Shown: positions 1-12,007 of the stretch, piece by piece
How positions within the stretch are numbered: the first letter of the stretch is position 1
How the letters are laid out: each line of letters starts with the position of its first letter
From: Desarmillaria ectypa
Lineage: Eukaryota > Basidiomycota > Agaricomycetes > Agaricales > Physalacriaceae
NCBI GenBank assembly: GCA_030407005.1
Contig: JAUDYN010000006.1
Span: forward strand, 3,534,001 to 3,598,000
Direction of reading: 5' to 3'
DNA: 64,000 nt
Position numbers and translations under genes: made by a program
The notes under the pieces: model-generated
Told to the model about the DNA's origin: nothing
Database searches by the model: none
Seen by the model: the letters and a program-made list of their open reading frames with translations, nothing else

Positions 1-3000
1 CACCCGCACCACCACCTCCGACTAAAGGCGCGTCGAGGAAGGTGGAGCCAGAACCAACGCCACGATTGAAGTCCGAGGATTTAGAAGAAGATGAGCAGGA
101 TAGGAAAGCTCGGATACGAGTTGGCGCATATGGCGCGATCCGTTGGATAACCGGTAAGCTGCTACCACTTTTGTTATAGCTCCGTTCAAACAGTTTGGAT
201 CCAGACAATGTCGAGACAGAAATTCACGAACAGCTTTCAAGTCCTGTGTTTTGGTCGGCATTGCACTATAAAGAGTCGGCACCGTTCGTGCCAGCAGGTG
301 AAGAATGTTTCGGGTACGGCCAACCTGCCGTTCGGAAAGCAGCTTGGGCACTTGTTCAGGCTCTTTTGCGACGTTCGTGGTCTCCTACTATATATGATTC
401 ACCGTGCTGACCCTCAAGCTAGATACAACCCAAGCACAGCTATCTGCATTAAGCGCAGCTATTCTCCACTCTGCTTGGGTCGAGCCAGATACAACTGTTC
501 ATGCCGTCATGTGGCAGCCTTTACTTCGCTTTCTGAAAGGTGGGGGTCTCATTCACTTGCAGAATAAATAAGTAATTTCATTGGTAGATCATTCAAACGC
601 GTGGGAATTGGCCGACAGTCTTAGCCCCGAAGAGGAAGGTTCCGGTGACGATGAAGATGAGGAGCAACATCCTCCCTTGACAGCTCGCCCCGCATACGAC
701 GAGTTTTTGCAGTTTCTTCAACTGGGGTGCTCCGGGTCCCCCATACAGGGCTACCCGACGGTGGTTATCATCATATCGACGATACCTTCCTCAGTAGGTC
801 TTGCTACTGGCCAGGCTCGCGTCTGATCTGACTCTTCCTTAGGCATTCGCTTCGACGTCATCTGTATCCCCTTTAGCAGATTTTTTCATGTCGTTTTGGG
901 CTGCCATTGATGGTCGCGCGCTTAGTGGCTTGAATCGGGCTAAGGCAAGCGGGGCATTTTTGGAGTCACTTTATGAGTGTATGGTGTTCCTGCTAAGAAG
1001 GGTTCATCGCGATGCCGGCCATGCCTCGTTATTGTTGGGTGCTGAGGCCCAGATGAACGAACTAGTAGAAGATCAGCTCGTGAGGACATTTAAAGCACTG
1101 GAAGACCGGACGTTGAAAGTAGGGGAGAAGAACTTGTGTGATACAGTGGCGAAGACTCTGGTTTCGTTAGAAGCTATCGATCACGGTTCGTGGTTTTAGT
1201 TTGGACGTTGAGTGATGCTGATGTTCTTCACAAACAGACTTGTACTGGTCTGCTTGGAATGTGTTGAGCCAAATCATCAAGGGTTCAGGGTCATCGATCG
1301 TGCCCTATCTCCTTAGGACGTTCCTCGACCGATTCGCGGATGACTCGGAGCTATATGCAGCGTCGCGTGTATTGTTGCGAGAGGTACTTCTGTCAGCAAC
1401 TGACGACTCGGAGCGCAGTCTCGATCAAACATCAGAGGATCCTCGACCCGGAAATGGCATACAAACACTTGTTAACATGCTCAACGTCTTTGGACAGCAC
1501 TTGTTCAGTGACGACCCGGCGTTCGCATCAGTAAGGAATCGAGTTTATGATTTCACGATTCACGACCTTAAAAACGAAAATATTACAGAGACTCGATGCT
1601 CTCGTCAGAGAACACGCATACCTTACCCTGACTCGTTCCGAGCCTTTCTTCTTCGCTTATCTTTCCCATAGAAATGATGAAGCCGTACGCCAAGCTGTTT
1701 GGGATAGCACCTTGGACGGCATTGGACAACATGCGGATACCCTCTCGTCATCAATAAAGCGATTGCTGGATGCTAGGGTGGATATCAATACGTCAGGAAC
1801 GCAACTTGATGCCCAAGTCCATCAGTTATTCGTAGAGTCATTACACAAGCCCTCAAGTTCGCCAGAGGTATCTCTCATGCAGCAGGTACTACAAAAGCCA
1901 GGTCAGTGTTTCCTTCTCGTTCGTAGGCATGTATCATTTATGCCACATGTCACATGTTAGGTCTCATCCTCTCGAAGAATGGGTTCAACTCGCTGGTACA
2001 GACCCTGGGGTCTGTATTTACGGCCGACATTAATGTAGAGCTTCGCTCTGAGAGTGAACCCCGCAGTTTGGTTGATACGTTACTGGTATTGATATCGACG
2101 GCTCTATTCTCTCTGCCGATGTTTACCAGTTCACCGTCCTTGCTCGCTGTTGAGGCTCTACCATATGTCTTCCTTCTCGGCTATGTCCTTCCCAAATCCG
2201 TCTCGTCTCTCGATGGTAGTGCTGCACGAGCACTGTGGGCGCGCTTCATAGAAGATCAGGGCTCAAGCCAGTTTGACCAGGCCGCTATTTTCTCCGGGAT
2301 ACAAGACCTGCTGAAGATGATCGTAGTCGATACGCAAATGCGGCCTAGGTAGGAGTCTTTCTTCCGAATCTCTCCGTCATTCTGACAATCATCTAGTCCT
2401 GAACACGTTTTGCAGGCACTATCGGAAGCGACACTGAAAGAAGTGATAGCTCCTTTGTCGTTTCTTCCATCTGTACCTGAACTCGATAGAATGCTTGATG
2501 ATCTATCATCAGATCCTATACATTCTGCTCTCGCTGTTCTCGACCCTTTAATTCCCCCAGGGGAGTACACAGAGATCGACTCGCCAGCGTGCGATTCTCA
2601 TGGATTCTCGTCATACGCCCGGCTTGTCAGTATGCTTCTGTTCGTGTTCATGGATGACCGACAGGGCGCTAGACGGAACACATGGGCGCTCCGGCATCTG
2701 TTAGCGCTCTCATTATATGCAGAAGATTATAATACCTACCCCATAGGGTCGAGTCCGGTGTTTCGGAAAGAAGCCTTGATTGACTTGGAAGGGCTGATCG
2801 TCAAGTTGCAGCAGATCTGCACGTATCTGTTGACTTCTGCGTTGGATGATGGGTGGAGGTTAAAGGTTCTGGACGCCGTGACAAGTGTACGATCTCTTGA
2901 TGAGGCAGATCCGCCTTTGGCTCTGTTTTTGAGGGATCAGATCACCAGAGCACGGAAAGGTGATGAGACGAGGGAGGCTCGTATCCTTGGTCGTACGCTG

Positions 3001-5343
3001 TTGCACGTTTTGCACGATGCCGATAAAGCAGAATCAGATCGATGGATCATTTTTGCTAGGAGTATCGAGCGAACAGGTGGGTTTTGATCTGATTGTTGCC
3101 ATATTCTGTGTAACGTTCGCCCTTTAATTCTCCAGATCCGGAAACTTCCATGGCTATTGTCCGCGCTGTGACTGAAGTAGCACCGGAGCCTCCACGTCTT
3201 GATAGGTATCGGAACGAGCTCGCAGCATCCTTGTTGGGTATCTCACCAGCGAAGGCGAACACTGAAGGTTTAATTACGCTGCGTAAGCTGGCAGCTAGCG
3301 CACCTCCTGTGGACTCGGATGTTGTATATCTCCCCCAGCAAAGGGCGCTGAATGTAGTCAAGACGTGTGAGAAATGGATTGCTTCAGACGAGGATCTAGA
3401 TGAGGAAGTCGAGAGTGCGATGACGTGGACGTTCTTCCATCTCGCTCCGATTCTTCAGAACCTGGAGGGATCACACTGGGAGTTCATCTTCGATGTGGTG
3501 GAGAACAATCTTGAGGTCCGTCGCGCTTTCCTCCTTTCTTAAGCCCGTGCTTGCTAAGACGTCCATGTAGAACTCTGCTTTTGATGACGACGCCACTTTT
3601 GTTTCGCTGGCGCAGACGTTGAAGCTGATTCTCGTGATCAAAGACCTCACGCTGACGAATAAGGTGCTTCGCGAAGATTGGCAGACACGGCGACTACCCA
3701 TTCTCAAATTGGTTCGAGATTTGGCATCATCACGATTGGGTATGTGATCTAAAAATTCCATTCAAGTCGTACCTCATTGTCATTTCTAGACGAACGTGCT
3801 TCTGCACCCAGGTCTCGCTGTTTAGAACTTGTTCTTGCTGTGGTGCAAGATTTGCCCGCGGATCTGATAGATCACGATACCCTGCCCAAGGTCAGCTTCA
3901 TTTCATGTCCGAGGATTTCTCTTCGGTGCTGATGGCTCAAGTAGATGTGCCACCTTATCATGGATACTGGGACTGAGGTACAAAAGAAGGCATATATGCT
4001 TCTACACCAGGCGGCCTACAAGCGCACACAGCACATGGTGGTCGAAGCCGCAGTCGATACCGAGAATACCTTCAAAGCTGAACTGCCGCCTGAACTGCTC
4101 ATTATCCTCCAGCAGGCCATTAACTTTGATGACGCAGACTCATTCGAGCAGCCAAACGTACGCTTTACTTATATGATCATGCCATCGATTGACGACAATC
4201 TCAGAATAAATTTGGTTACTTGCTTGGCTGGATGATTGTCTTTGATCTTTTCTTCGGATCGGTATGTTCAATCTTATGTTCCTTTTCCACTTTTTAACCA
4301 TGGCGCACCAGTCCTTGAAAGTCAAAGCAAGCTATATCGACCAGTTGCGAAGTCTGGACATCATCTCCGCGTCGTTCATGCCTATGGTGCTGAGGATTCT
4401 CGACCTGGATCAAGGCGCCGCTAAGGTGTACAAGCTAGATTTGTGGGCTGTGGACGAATACCACGTCGAACGTACGCTTCTTATCTTTGGTCAACATTGC
4501 TTTCGTTGACAGAGATTACTAGTCTACGAACCCGACGAAGCTTTTACCTTACAGGTTCTCGCTGCATATCTGTTTTATCGAGCTCTTTTGGATATCCCCT
4601 CACTGATACACAGCTGGATACTCGACTGCAAAGACCGTCAGCTTTCCTCTACCATCGTCTCTTACACATCGACACATTTCTCCCCCGTTATCATCCGCAC
4701 GGAATTGGTGCATGTCAAGAGCTCCGAGGCTGCGATGGAGCTGGAGGACGACACGTTCAAGATCAAGGTGGCGCCTAATATAAACGAAGTCGTCGCGTCA
4801 TACCTTGTAGACGAGCACCAGCTTGAGATGAAGTTGAAGATCCCAACGGATTGGCCTCTACATAAGATCGAGGTCAAGGACATCAAGCGGATAGGCGTTG
4901 ACGAAAAGCACTGGAGGGCTTGGATGCTTGGTGTTCAGCAGACGATCTGGGCAAGTCACCTGGTTGTTCATTCTCCTATTCTGTCGAGCTAATGCACATC
5001 TATAGAATGGGCGGATTGTCGATGGTTTAGGCTTGTTCAAGAAGAATGTTACCTTGCACTTTGAAGGACAAGTGGAGTGTGCTATTTGCTACTCGTACGT
5101 CGGCTGCTCCCTTGCTTTCTTTTGGTGTGCTTACATTTTGATTTTTCACAGTATAATAAGCGTCGTGGATGGCACCCTCCCCCAGAGACCCTGTAAAACG
5201 TGTAAAAATCGTTTCCATGGCGGATGCCTATATAAGGTTTGTCTGTAGTCGTCGTAACTGGCTCGAACTTGACTGTTTTTCCCTAGTGGTTCAATACGAG
5301 CCATTCGTCAAGCTGTCCTTTATGTCGATCAGATATGTTTTAG
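1..5343 (+). CDS. LTN1: Listerin E3 ubiquitin ligase, 5'-truncated by window edge
   Basis: This is the C-terminal part of Listerin (Ltn1/Rkr1), the E3 ligase that ubiquitinates nascent chains stalled on 60S subunits in ribosome quality control. The start codon lies outside the window. The coding sequence is a chain of exons of HEAT-like helical sequence; an early block (about 195-375) has the FW...P.VRKAAW pattern of Listerin repeats. The last exons encode a complete RING. CAICYS is followed by an intron with a GTACGT donor, then IISVVDGTLP, a C-x2-C pair (CKTC), FHGGCLYK, another intron, then WFNTSHSSSCPLCRSDMF and a stop at 5341-5343. Spacing of all eight ligands and the CLYKWF signature match the family. 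Introns are short (about 45-80 nt). I did not fix every internal exon boundary. Identification is firm from the RING; the remaining length fits the family. Confidence 0.93.
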
Positions 5344-5601
5344 TTAGAGGCTTCCTAGTTTCCGCTACTGCTAATCTAATCATTGTTTCGTGCGTTTCAT
5401 GCCGCTGCTTATTCTATCTTTCAGGAAATATAATACGTTGGATGATTTTCGAGGCTTCTTCGCGAAAATGAAATGATATCTGAAAACAGAATATATGTCC
5501 ATCCCCCAAAGTGATCACAACCGACAGATCCCGCTGTCTCTCAGTGACGGAGGGATAGGGATTCTAGGAGATGATCAACACTTTCCCAAAGCTGCTCAAG
5601 G

Positions 5602-5805
5602 ATGAGCGTATACCCATCAAAACCATGGAAATCTGTGGCTTCAACTATACCCTCGCAGAGAACTGACCGGCGCTCATTTCGACGTTTTCTTCCTTGCCTC
5701 ATGTCCGTGATCTCGGATGTCCGGTGCACCAAGGACGACATCAGAGACATTGTCGCGTCGCTTCCTAATCTCTGGTTCCTGATGTGCGAGGAATGGGATG
5801 CTTGA
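5602..5805 (+). pseudogene. Small fragment resembling the tail of an F-box/LRR-like protein
   Basis: An isolated 67-codon frame downstream of LTN1 contains VRCTKDDIRDIVASLPNLWF. It resembles VVCATEDVRVLVASLPGLIR in the decayed locus at 36.5 kb. Short alternating acidic and leucine patterns ending in LPNL are common in the leucine-rich part of basidiomycete F-box proteins. No F-box or further repeats are visible around it, so I read it as a relic. The rest of 5344-5990 shows no other gene. Confidence 0.22.
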
Positions 5806-6041
5806 GAGCCCAGCCTAGGAGTTGCATCTTCTTTTCAGAGACAGCGAAAGCTGTTATGGATATCGAGTATCCGTAAACTTGGTGCATGAGTCAACGCATG
5901 CCTACACTCGGCCTTCTCGGTCCTAGCAGTGATTCACACACAATTTTCTCTTACTTTCTCTATTCTTCTTGCTGATACTAGAATATAATAGAACATTGTA
6001 GAATATTCATGACTCGAGCCCTTTAGTTTATAAATGGCTGT

Positions 6042-6731
6042 ATCTATTTGGCTCCCCCGGGAGCACCATTACAAATCACCTGCCCCGCCAGGGAGTTCAG
6101 GGCTCAAGGACCCCCTTCTAGACCATCAACTTTTTGAGATCTAATCTCAATCTAATCTATGTTGGACTCACAGTCTCTTTGCATGATTAATTAGATTTAA
6201 CACTTCTGTCAGGATCATTGAGTCAGGACTCAAGGAAGGTTGGCCTTCAAGCTTCAAGCTCCATGAGCTGCCATAAGCCCAGGATTCCTGAGGTAGACTT
6301 TTGCATGAACAGGTCGGAGGGTAAGATCAACAGACCAGCAGCAGCTCCAGCAGGCTCCCCTGCATTTCGACACACCTTAACACATTATGTATATCCAACC
6401 AAAATGAATGGTGAGCCGCTAATATCACAGTGTTAAGTGAGCAGGTGCGTGTAGGCATGATAGCAGATTGATGGCAAAGGAGTTTGCCAACAACAACAAC
6501 CCATTCAATGGTGAAGAAAGAAAAAAAGAAAATCATTCTCCACCATTATTTGTACAGGATAAAGACAAGCAATGAGAGCGGTAAAGTAGTCAGTGCGCTG
6601 TAGATGATTGTCACTGAGATGGTATCTAAGAAGGCCGGGGGAGCTGGATCGACTCATAACGCCTCTGCAACCATACCTGTGCATAAAGGGGAGATGCTTA
6701 TGCAACTACCGCCCGGGGGAGCCAAACAGAT
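6042..6731. repeat. Inverted repeat arms of a degraded transposable element
   Basis: The left arm at 6042-6061 and the right arm at 6712-6731 are near-exact inverted copies of CCCGGGGGAGCCAAAYAGAT, with weaker similarity continuing outward into AT-rich sequence. The enclosed 650 bp has no convincing gene. The same core GGGGGAGCCAAAC recurs at 47983-47995. A non-autonomous element or inverted LTR fragments would both fit; no target-site duplication was identified. Confidence 0.45.
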
Positions 6732-6826
6732 TTATTCTATATAAATACCGTCTGTAACATTGTAAAATCAATCAATCAACTCATCTTCAACTCCACTTCA
6801 TTGTGTGAACTAAGCATCTGATCGGT

Positions 6827-6906
6827 TACGCCTAGCGCTTGCTAAACAACTCGTTTGATACGCCAAGCGCTTTCTGACACCAATCCGAAGACTACGCCTA
6901 GCGCTT
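6827..6906. repeat. Three spaced copies of a 14-bp motif
   Basis: The motif TACGCCTAGCGCTT occurs at about 6827, 6859 (with CCAAG for CCTAG) and 6893, spaced 32-34 bp. It follows a TATATAAAT stretch and a C/T/A-rich leader, an arrangement resembling the end of a fungal LTR and its downstream leader. No retroelement coding sequence follows, so the LTR reading is only an inference. Confidence 0.35.
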
Positions 6907-7464
6907 GTCTTCACCTACAGCCCGTAATAGCTCCGCGCTTACCGGCTGCTTCCTACAGTAATTGTTTCCGCTTACTGACCCCTTTACCTCGCAAACCGGA
7001 CCTCTCAGGTCTCCTCATGAACCCTTGCCGGAATCTGTTCTATTCCCTAACGACATACATCTTTTTAACATATCCTACCTCGCTTCGATCATCCCTTCTC
7101 GCCCCTCACTCCCATATCCCGATTTCGGCAGATTCCTAACAAAAGCGTTCTTCTAGAACTTTTTGATGGATCAGGTTATCCAGCCAACGTGCAAGAATTT
7201 GAGATACTTATTATGCGCGGGAGCCCCCAAGAAGGGGAGCTCATTTTGTGCGATGACGCGATGGCTCAAAAAATTCAGGCTTTCCTGGATCTGTTGGTAG
7301 TCCCCCCGATATACGTGGCCATCGGATGTTTCAAAATAGGTAAGTGTTGAAATCCTCATCACATCTTCAGTACCCTCACTTCGCATTGCAAAGAAACGCG
7401 TCTAACCCTTAACGTCAACAAAACAGAGGCACTCTGCTTTAGTTTACTCTTCGGTCCTAGATGA

Positions 7465-7806
7465 TTGGACACCATCACAGTCGAAGCTATCTCGGTTGAA
7501 AACAAGATGAAGACGTTCATGATCGACTTTGAGGTGGATCGGTACATGGTCTCGGAGATTTCGCCTGATGCATTCATTAGAAGGGAGAACCCCTTCGGGG
7601 CTAGCTTGGACAGCAATTTGTGTCGTCCTCACATGCGCTTCGAAGCGCCTAGCATCAAATTCTACACGCAGGACCGGCACCATGAGAAGTTTTATGACCT
7701 CTGGCTGACCGTGAGTTGGGTATGCATCCGTTGTCTTCCTAGGAGTCAGTCCTTCTATGGTCCTGCATTCAAGCGTTTCGATACTACCGGAGACGACATC
7801 AAGTGA
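7465..7806 (+). CDS. Unrecognised ORF, possibly an exon of a small gene
   Basis: An open frame of about 110 codons reads MDTITVEAISVENKMKTFMI and continues with normal amino acid composition (DFEVDRYMVSEISPDAFIRR, then a HMRFEAPSIKFYTQ segment). It ends near a possible donor (AAGTGAGTAA at about 7800). An upstream frame from about 7170 (EFEILIMRGSPQEGELILCD) could be a preceding exon. I recognise no family. It may be an eroded or fast-evolving lineage-specific gene. 7870-8090 shows nothing. Confidence 0.3.
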   Translation: MDTITVEAISVENKMKTFMIDFEVDRYMVSEISPDAFIRRENPFGASLDSNLCRPHMRFEAPSIKFYTQDRHHEKFYDLWLTVSWVCIRCLPRSQSFYGPAFKRFDTTGDDIK

Positions 7807-8417
7807 GTAATCCCAGTCTTCACGGGGGCGCTTCGACTAACCCTACATATCAGCTATTCACGCCTATAGATGAATGTGTTAGTCCTCCTACGTCAATGGG
7901 AAACGCATTCCCGTTGAAATATTGTTCATTTTGGGGAAGAAAATCCTAGATTACAAATAGCACAGTGATAATGCTATGATTGATGTAGATAACAAACGAT
8001 CTTGGTGTAGCTCTTCGACGAACGAGGTTTTGAATGGGACGTTTACGTGACTACGGAAGGCCTGAAATTGGCGTCAGTGAAATATAAACTCAAAAGGTGG
8101 CGAAGGACTCACTGATTCTCATTTCGCGGGTGCTTACGAGAACGCGTATTATCGCACACCTAATAGAACTAAGTACGCAGCATTCACAAAGATGGGTGGA
8201 CATACGAGTATCAGCGTGCGCTGCAGACGTTTTTGCTCGTATCTTGGGAGGGGTACTCGGCTCAGCCACGGGCTGGAGATGACTCTGACAAGGTAGTAAC
8301 TGCGTTTGGCGTCGCAGTTCAGAGTGCTCGCTGATCTGAGTTGGATGACGAGTGGCCAGAGCAACTGTCGACTCGCTGACACCGGCGGCATCAACCGGAG
8401 GGTCAGAACGAGAAGCG

Positions 8418-8786
8418 CTAGCCGATGGAGTAGAAGTCGAGGAAGGTGCCCGGGTCAGAGGTTCGGAGAGATAGAGACGAAGAAGGAGGCTTGAGAGCAT
8501 CTGCGAGGATAGGCGTTAGTAATAACAACACATATAAGCGGTCCCAAGGAAACTTCCTAACAGTAAAAACGTCCTTCATCCACAATGCACCCTCTTTCTC
8601 TGTGGCAGGGGTGCCCAGCTTGACGTTCAGTGCGCGCTGGAATTGATCTGCATAAGCGACGACAAGACCACAAAGATAAGCGTCGAGGCACGCCGCGGAA
8701 CCCTGTTGTCGAATCCTTCGGTATGTAGGAAGAAATAGCTTGCACCAGTTTACTTGGGCTTGATCGTCGTCACCAGCGGACATCAT
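8418..8786 (-). CDS. Unrecognised hypothetical protein ORF
   Basis: This minus-strand frame starts MMSAGDDDQAQVNWCKLFLP and continues through a helical, Leu/Ala-rich segment (SAACLDAYLCGLVVAYADQF) to a mixed segment (WMKDVFTVRKFPWDRLY) and a hydrophobic stretch. A second overlapping minus-strand frame (8090-8500), Ser/Pro-rich, may be a continuation after an intron near 8505, but I could not fix a junction of normal length. No family is recognised. The composition looks more protein-like than the surrounding frames. Confidence 0.33.
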   Translation of the reverse strand: MMSAGDDDQAQVNWCKLFLPTYRRIRQQGSAACLDAYLCGLVVAYADQFQRALNVKLGTPATEKEGALWMKDVFTVRKFPWDRLYVLLLLTPILADALKPPSSSLSLRTSDPGTFLDFYSIG

Positions 8787-8828
8787 GAAGGAGGAACAAG
8801 TGCTGGCAAGGAAAAAAATTCGAGTCAA

Positions 8829-9700
8829 TGGTTTTGTAGGAGATTCGTACTCGGCACGATGCCGGTACTCTTACCCTTTCCCTATACTCGTGCAGTAATC
8901 CCGCTTTTCTATTAATTAGTTTGCCGTTTAGATCGTAAATAAATATTCAACCAAACCAACAAACGATATACTCTTCAGGAAGTAGATCGTTATCATCAAT
9001 TGGATGGGAGACCTTGCGGCGCGCGCTGACAGATATGCTGGTTCGCTTCTTATTAATTCTCTGCGCTGCTATGTTCCAGATGGCCCTCTTACATGCCAGA
9101 TTGCGAATTCAAGCATCCACACCTGATGAAGGATGGTTTTTATGGTCATTGTTCTCGGGTTTTACGACGATTGTTATCGTTTGTATCCACTGTGTTATAA
9201 TGGGGTTATCGTCATTATTCTTGTGTTTTTAACAGCAGTCGTTACCGTCTTTTTCTGTCGGTGTGCCTATGACGACTCAATCGTTGTTCTTACATATCGC
9301 ACCTTTGTGTTCAACTGTTAGATGATTGTGAAACCTGATGTTCCTTCCCTATGGTCAGTTGGCTCATTTTCTGAGGCGTCCCGCTATGCGTGGATCACCA
9401 TGTGTGCAGTGTTTAGGCATTAGTACTCCTCCTCTGCTCACATAAAATGTTAGACGTCCCCCCGTGCATGTTGTGATATTCCAGCACGGATCATGACAAG
9501 TGCCCACACTCGCCAGACTCACCGCCGGGATTAGTAAGTGCCGTGCTGAGTCTTACTCAGCCAGATTTCCTTTATTTTCATAAATATTCTAGTAGTTTCT
9601 TTCAATAGTAGTATAAAAACTTGTATGTAAAGCGGGACACCCTTGTGCGTTTACCTCCCAAGGGTTCCCTGTCGCTTGGTAATTACCCCCTTAATCCAAC
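8829..9700. other. No gene recognised
   Basis: AT-rich intergenic sequence. The short frames at 9014-9321 are low-complexity and hydrophobic with no recognisable domain, and I see no repeats or RNA genes. Confidence 0.5.
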
Positions 9701-9710
9701 ACATGTACCC

Positions 9711-10987
9711 TCACGGACCACGAAGGCCTTCTTGAGCACTATGCAATACGTCATCCCTGGGCGCCAATGAGTATACAGAGTCGGAAAGGCTGTGGCACCA
9801 CCGTTCTGTATACTGCAGCTGGCCTGTAGCCACAGGGAAACTCTGTAGAGCATAGACACTATAGCCTCCGAATCCGCGCTCTGTCCTTGACGCGACAAGA
9901 TGATCCAGCTTCTGGATCACCTCGGTCACATCTGTCCTTGTCTATGGATCACGCGACATCATTTCAAGAAGAAGCGGCTTGAAATCATCCAATCCACGAG
10001 GAACGCAACGATAGATAAACACTTACACCCACATACCTCACAGACATCGAGCTTGAACGGGCTGTAGGGTATACCAGGCTGAGAGAACTTCGTATGCCGC
10101 AACGAGGTCGTTTTATAGTAATCATATAGAGTCTTTGCCATTTGGGTGTTTCTAAGAAGTCTCAAAGTCGATAATATAATATCTAACCGACGCGACACGA
10201 CACCGGGGGCGATGGGGGAGACTGTGATGAACACCGTCGTAATTGTCATCACAGGCGAAATGAAGGCCCTTTGGGCAGACTTTGGATGCCTCCATCAGGA
10301 AGTTAAGAGTACACGCATCGCTGTAGAGAGCTGTCAGAACAGGGGGAAAGGAATCTCCAGACATACCCGTGCGATATGTCGAGACTGTATAAATCGAGCC
10401 CTGACAAGGAGTTAAAGGGGTATTAGCATTATAGCCACAGAGGAACACGCACCTCTAGCAATGAACGGAATGCATCTATAAATTCTGACCTGCAATGAAA
10501 CTCGGGATGCTCAAAATCAAGCAGCAAAGGCATGACCATGAAGACACTATTCTCCTCATCTGGAATGGGGATGATGTCGAGGATAGGAACAGTATGGTTT
10601 CTAGTATCATTAATACGCTCAGCCGCGCAAAGATATATTTGGCCATAGAGTTCGTTAGTATCTGCTCGCGTTATCCGGAGGGCTACTTTAGAACCATTTC
10701 TCCGTACGATATCTATCATGTTCATTTTCTAGAAGAAAAAAACTCCGCTATTAACAGAATTCGAATAGGAGAAAGTTCGATCGTACCAGTGGGACGTGCT
10801 CCTCCTCCGCCCACTAGTGAAAGCTTCGTCGTCGAATGCCATCCTTCTTCAGCCATGATGGAGTCCAGTCAGGATAATTTCTATGACGAAGCATATACCC
10901 AGAACGAGCCAAGAAAGGTTGCTGCTTGACCCAAAACATTTCCAGTTCATCTCTGTCGCCCGTTAGTGGTTCGGAATCTGAACTCAT
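9711..10987 (-). pseudogene. Decayed basidiomycete-type protein-kinase-like gene
   Basis: Fragments in different minus-strand frames follow the order of a kinase-like family that is abundant in agaricomycetes. The N-terminal block is ELEMFWVKQQPFLARSGYML then PDWTPSW (from 10987). The middle block has KVALRITRADTNELYGQIYL, then NHTVPILDIIPIPDEENSVF and a hinge-like VMPLLLDFEHPEFHC. The catalytic-loop block reads ALYSDACTLNFLMEASKVCP, with YSD where the family has HRD. The metal-binding block reads YYIIDFETS, with DFE in place of DFG. A C-terminal YSPFKLDV block follows. Frames shift repeatedly and no complete set of splice junctions restores one reading frame. I call it a pseudogene; a functional pseudokinase with unusual splicing is less likely. 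Confidence 0.7.
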
Positions 10988-12007
10988 GATATTGAAGTTC
11001 ACAGTGAACGTTCGAATTTCCAGCTATCAGAACAGTGCGAGTTTGCATATAATCAAGAGGCGGTGTCAGGCGGTGTTGATGAGCAGATAAATCTGGTGGG
11101 TTTATGGTGAGGTCGCAAGCGGGAAGGCCCGGAAGAGTAGCGGCAATACCATATCGGGAATGCCACCGATTTTTCACGCACCACCGCCAAAGGGCAACGC
11201 CTTCTAGTTGAGCATCGCCGTACTCCTCCTGCGTGTCTCCCCTTTTGTTTGCATTTTTTCAACAATTAATGTGACGACTCACAAGAAGGCTTCAAATTTC
11301 AAGCTGCGGAGTGCCTGCTCGAGGGGGTAAGACTAATGCTTTCTAGCATGAGCTGAAGGCCCTTCTTCAGCGTAGCTTCGTTCAGGGCATCTCTAGTGTT
11401 ATCAGTTCACGTCAGTCTCATCGAGACTCAGATCATCACCTCGGGTCCTCGAATTCCGAATCTAGCCGCTCGTTCAGCACTGCGCACAATACCGGCTCGG
11501 TAGCCCTACCTTGAAGGGCACAAAACTACACTACATCACACGCCGGCACTCCAGAGGAAACAAACTGATGAATGGAGGAACTAGGGCACTGGCACCTGCA
11601 CCGCGTGAGTGTATTTGTGGCGGTTAATAAAATGCAGAATAATAATTTTAAGAAAAGCCGACCCTGTCACTTATGACATGGTCAATTAGCTTGGGCCATC
11701 CAGCTTTTTTAGGGCCTGACATACTTATCTCTTTTTTTTTTTTGATTGTTTACATCTGCAAGAGAACCAATTCAAGACGTTCCTTGTCAGAGAAAGAATC
11801 CAGTATTGAAGCTAGGGGGGAATAAGGTCCGGGGTAGGGACATCTGTGGCGTAGAAACCTCGAGGCCGGAGAGAAGCAGAATTCCTAAATTAGCGCTCGG
11901 CGCTTGTTGTCAAGTTCTAGTTGATCGATTGTGCCGTTCAAAGTTCATTGAAAGGCAGACTTTGATGTTCCTCTCGTCCCTTTGTCGCTTTCTTTGTTTC
12001 CACCACC
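10988..12007. other. Upstream region of helicase copy A; no gene recognised
   Basis: This kilobase separates the kinase-like pseudogene from the first helicase. The last about 150 bp, including CCTCGAGGCCGGAGAGAAGC and the pyrimidine-rich leader just before the start codon, has a diverged counterpart upstream of copy B. The tandem duplication therefore probably included promoter or 5'UTR sequence. No TATA box is convincing. Confidence 0.45.
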
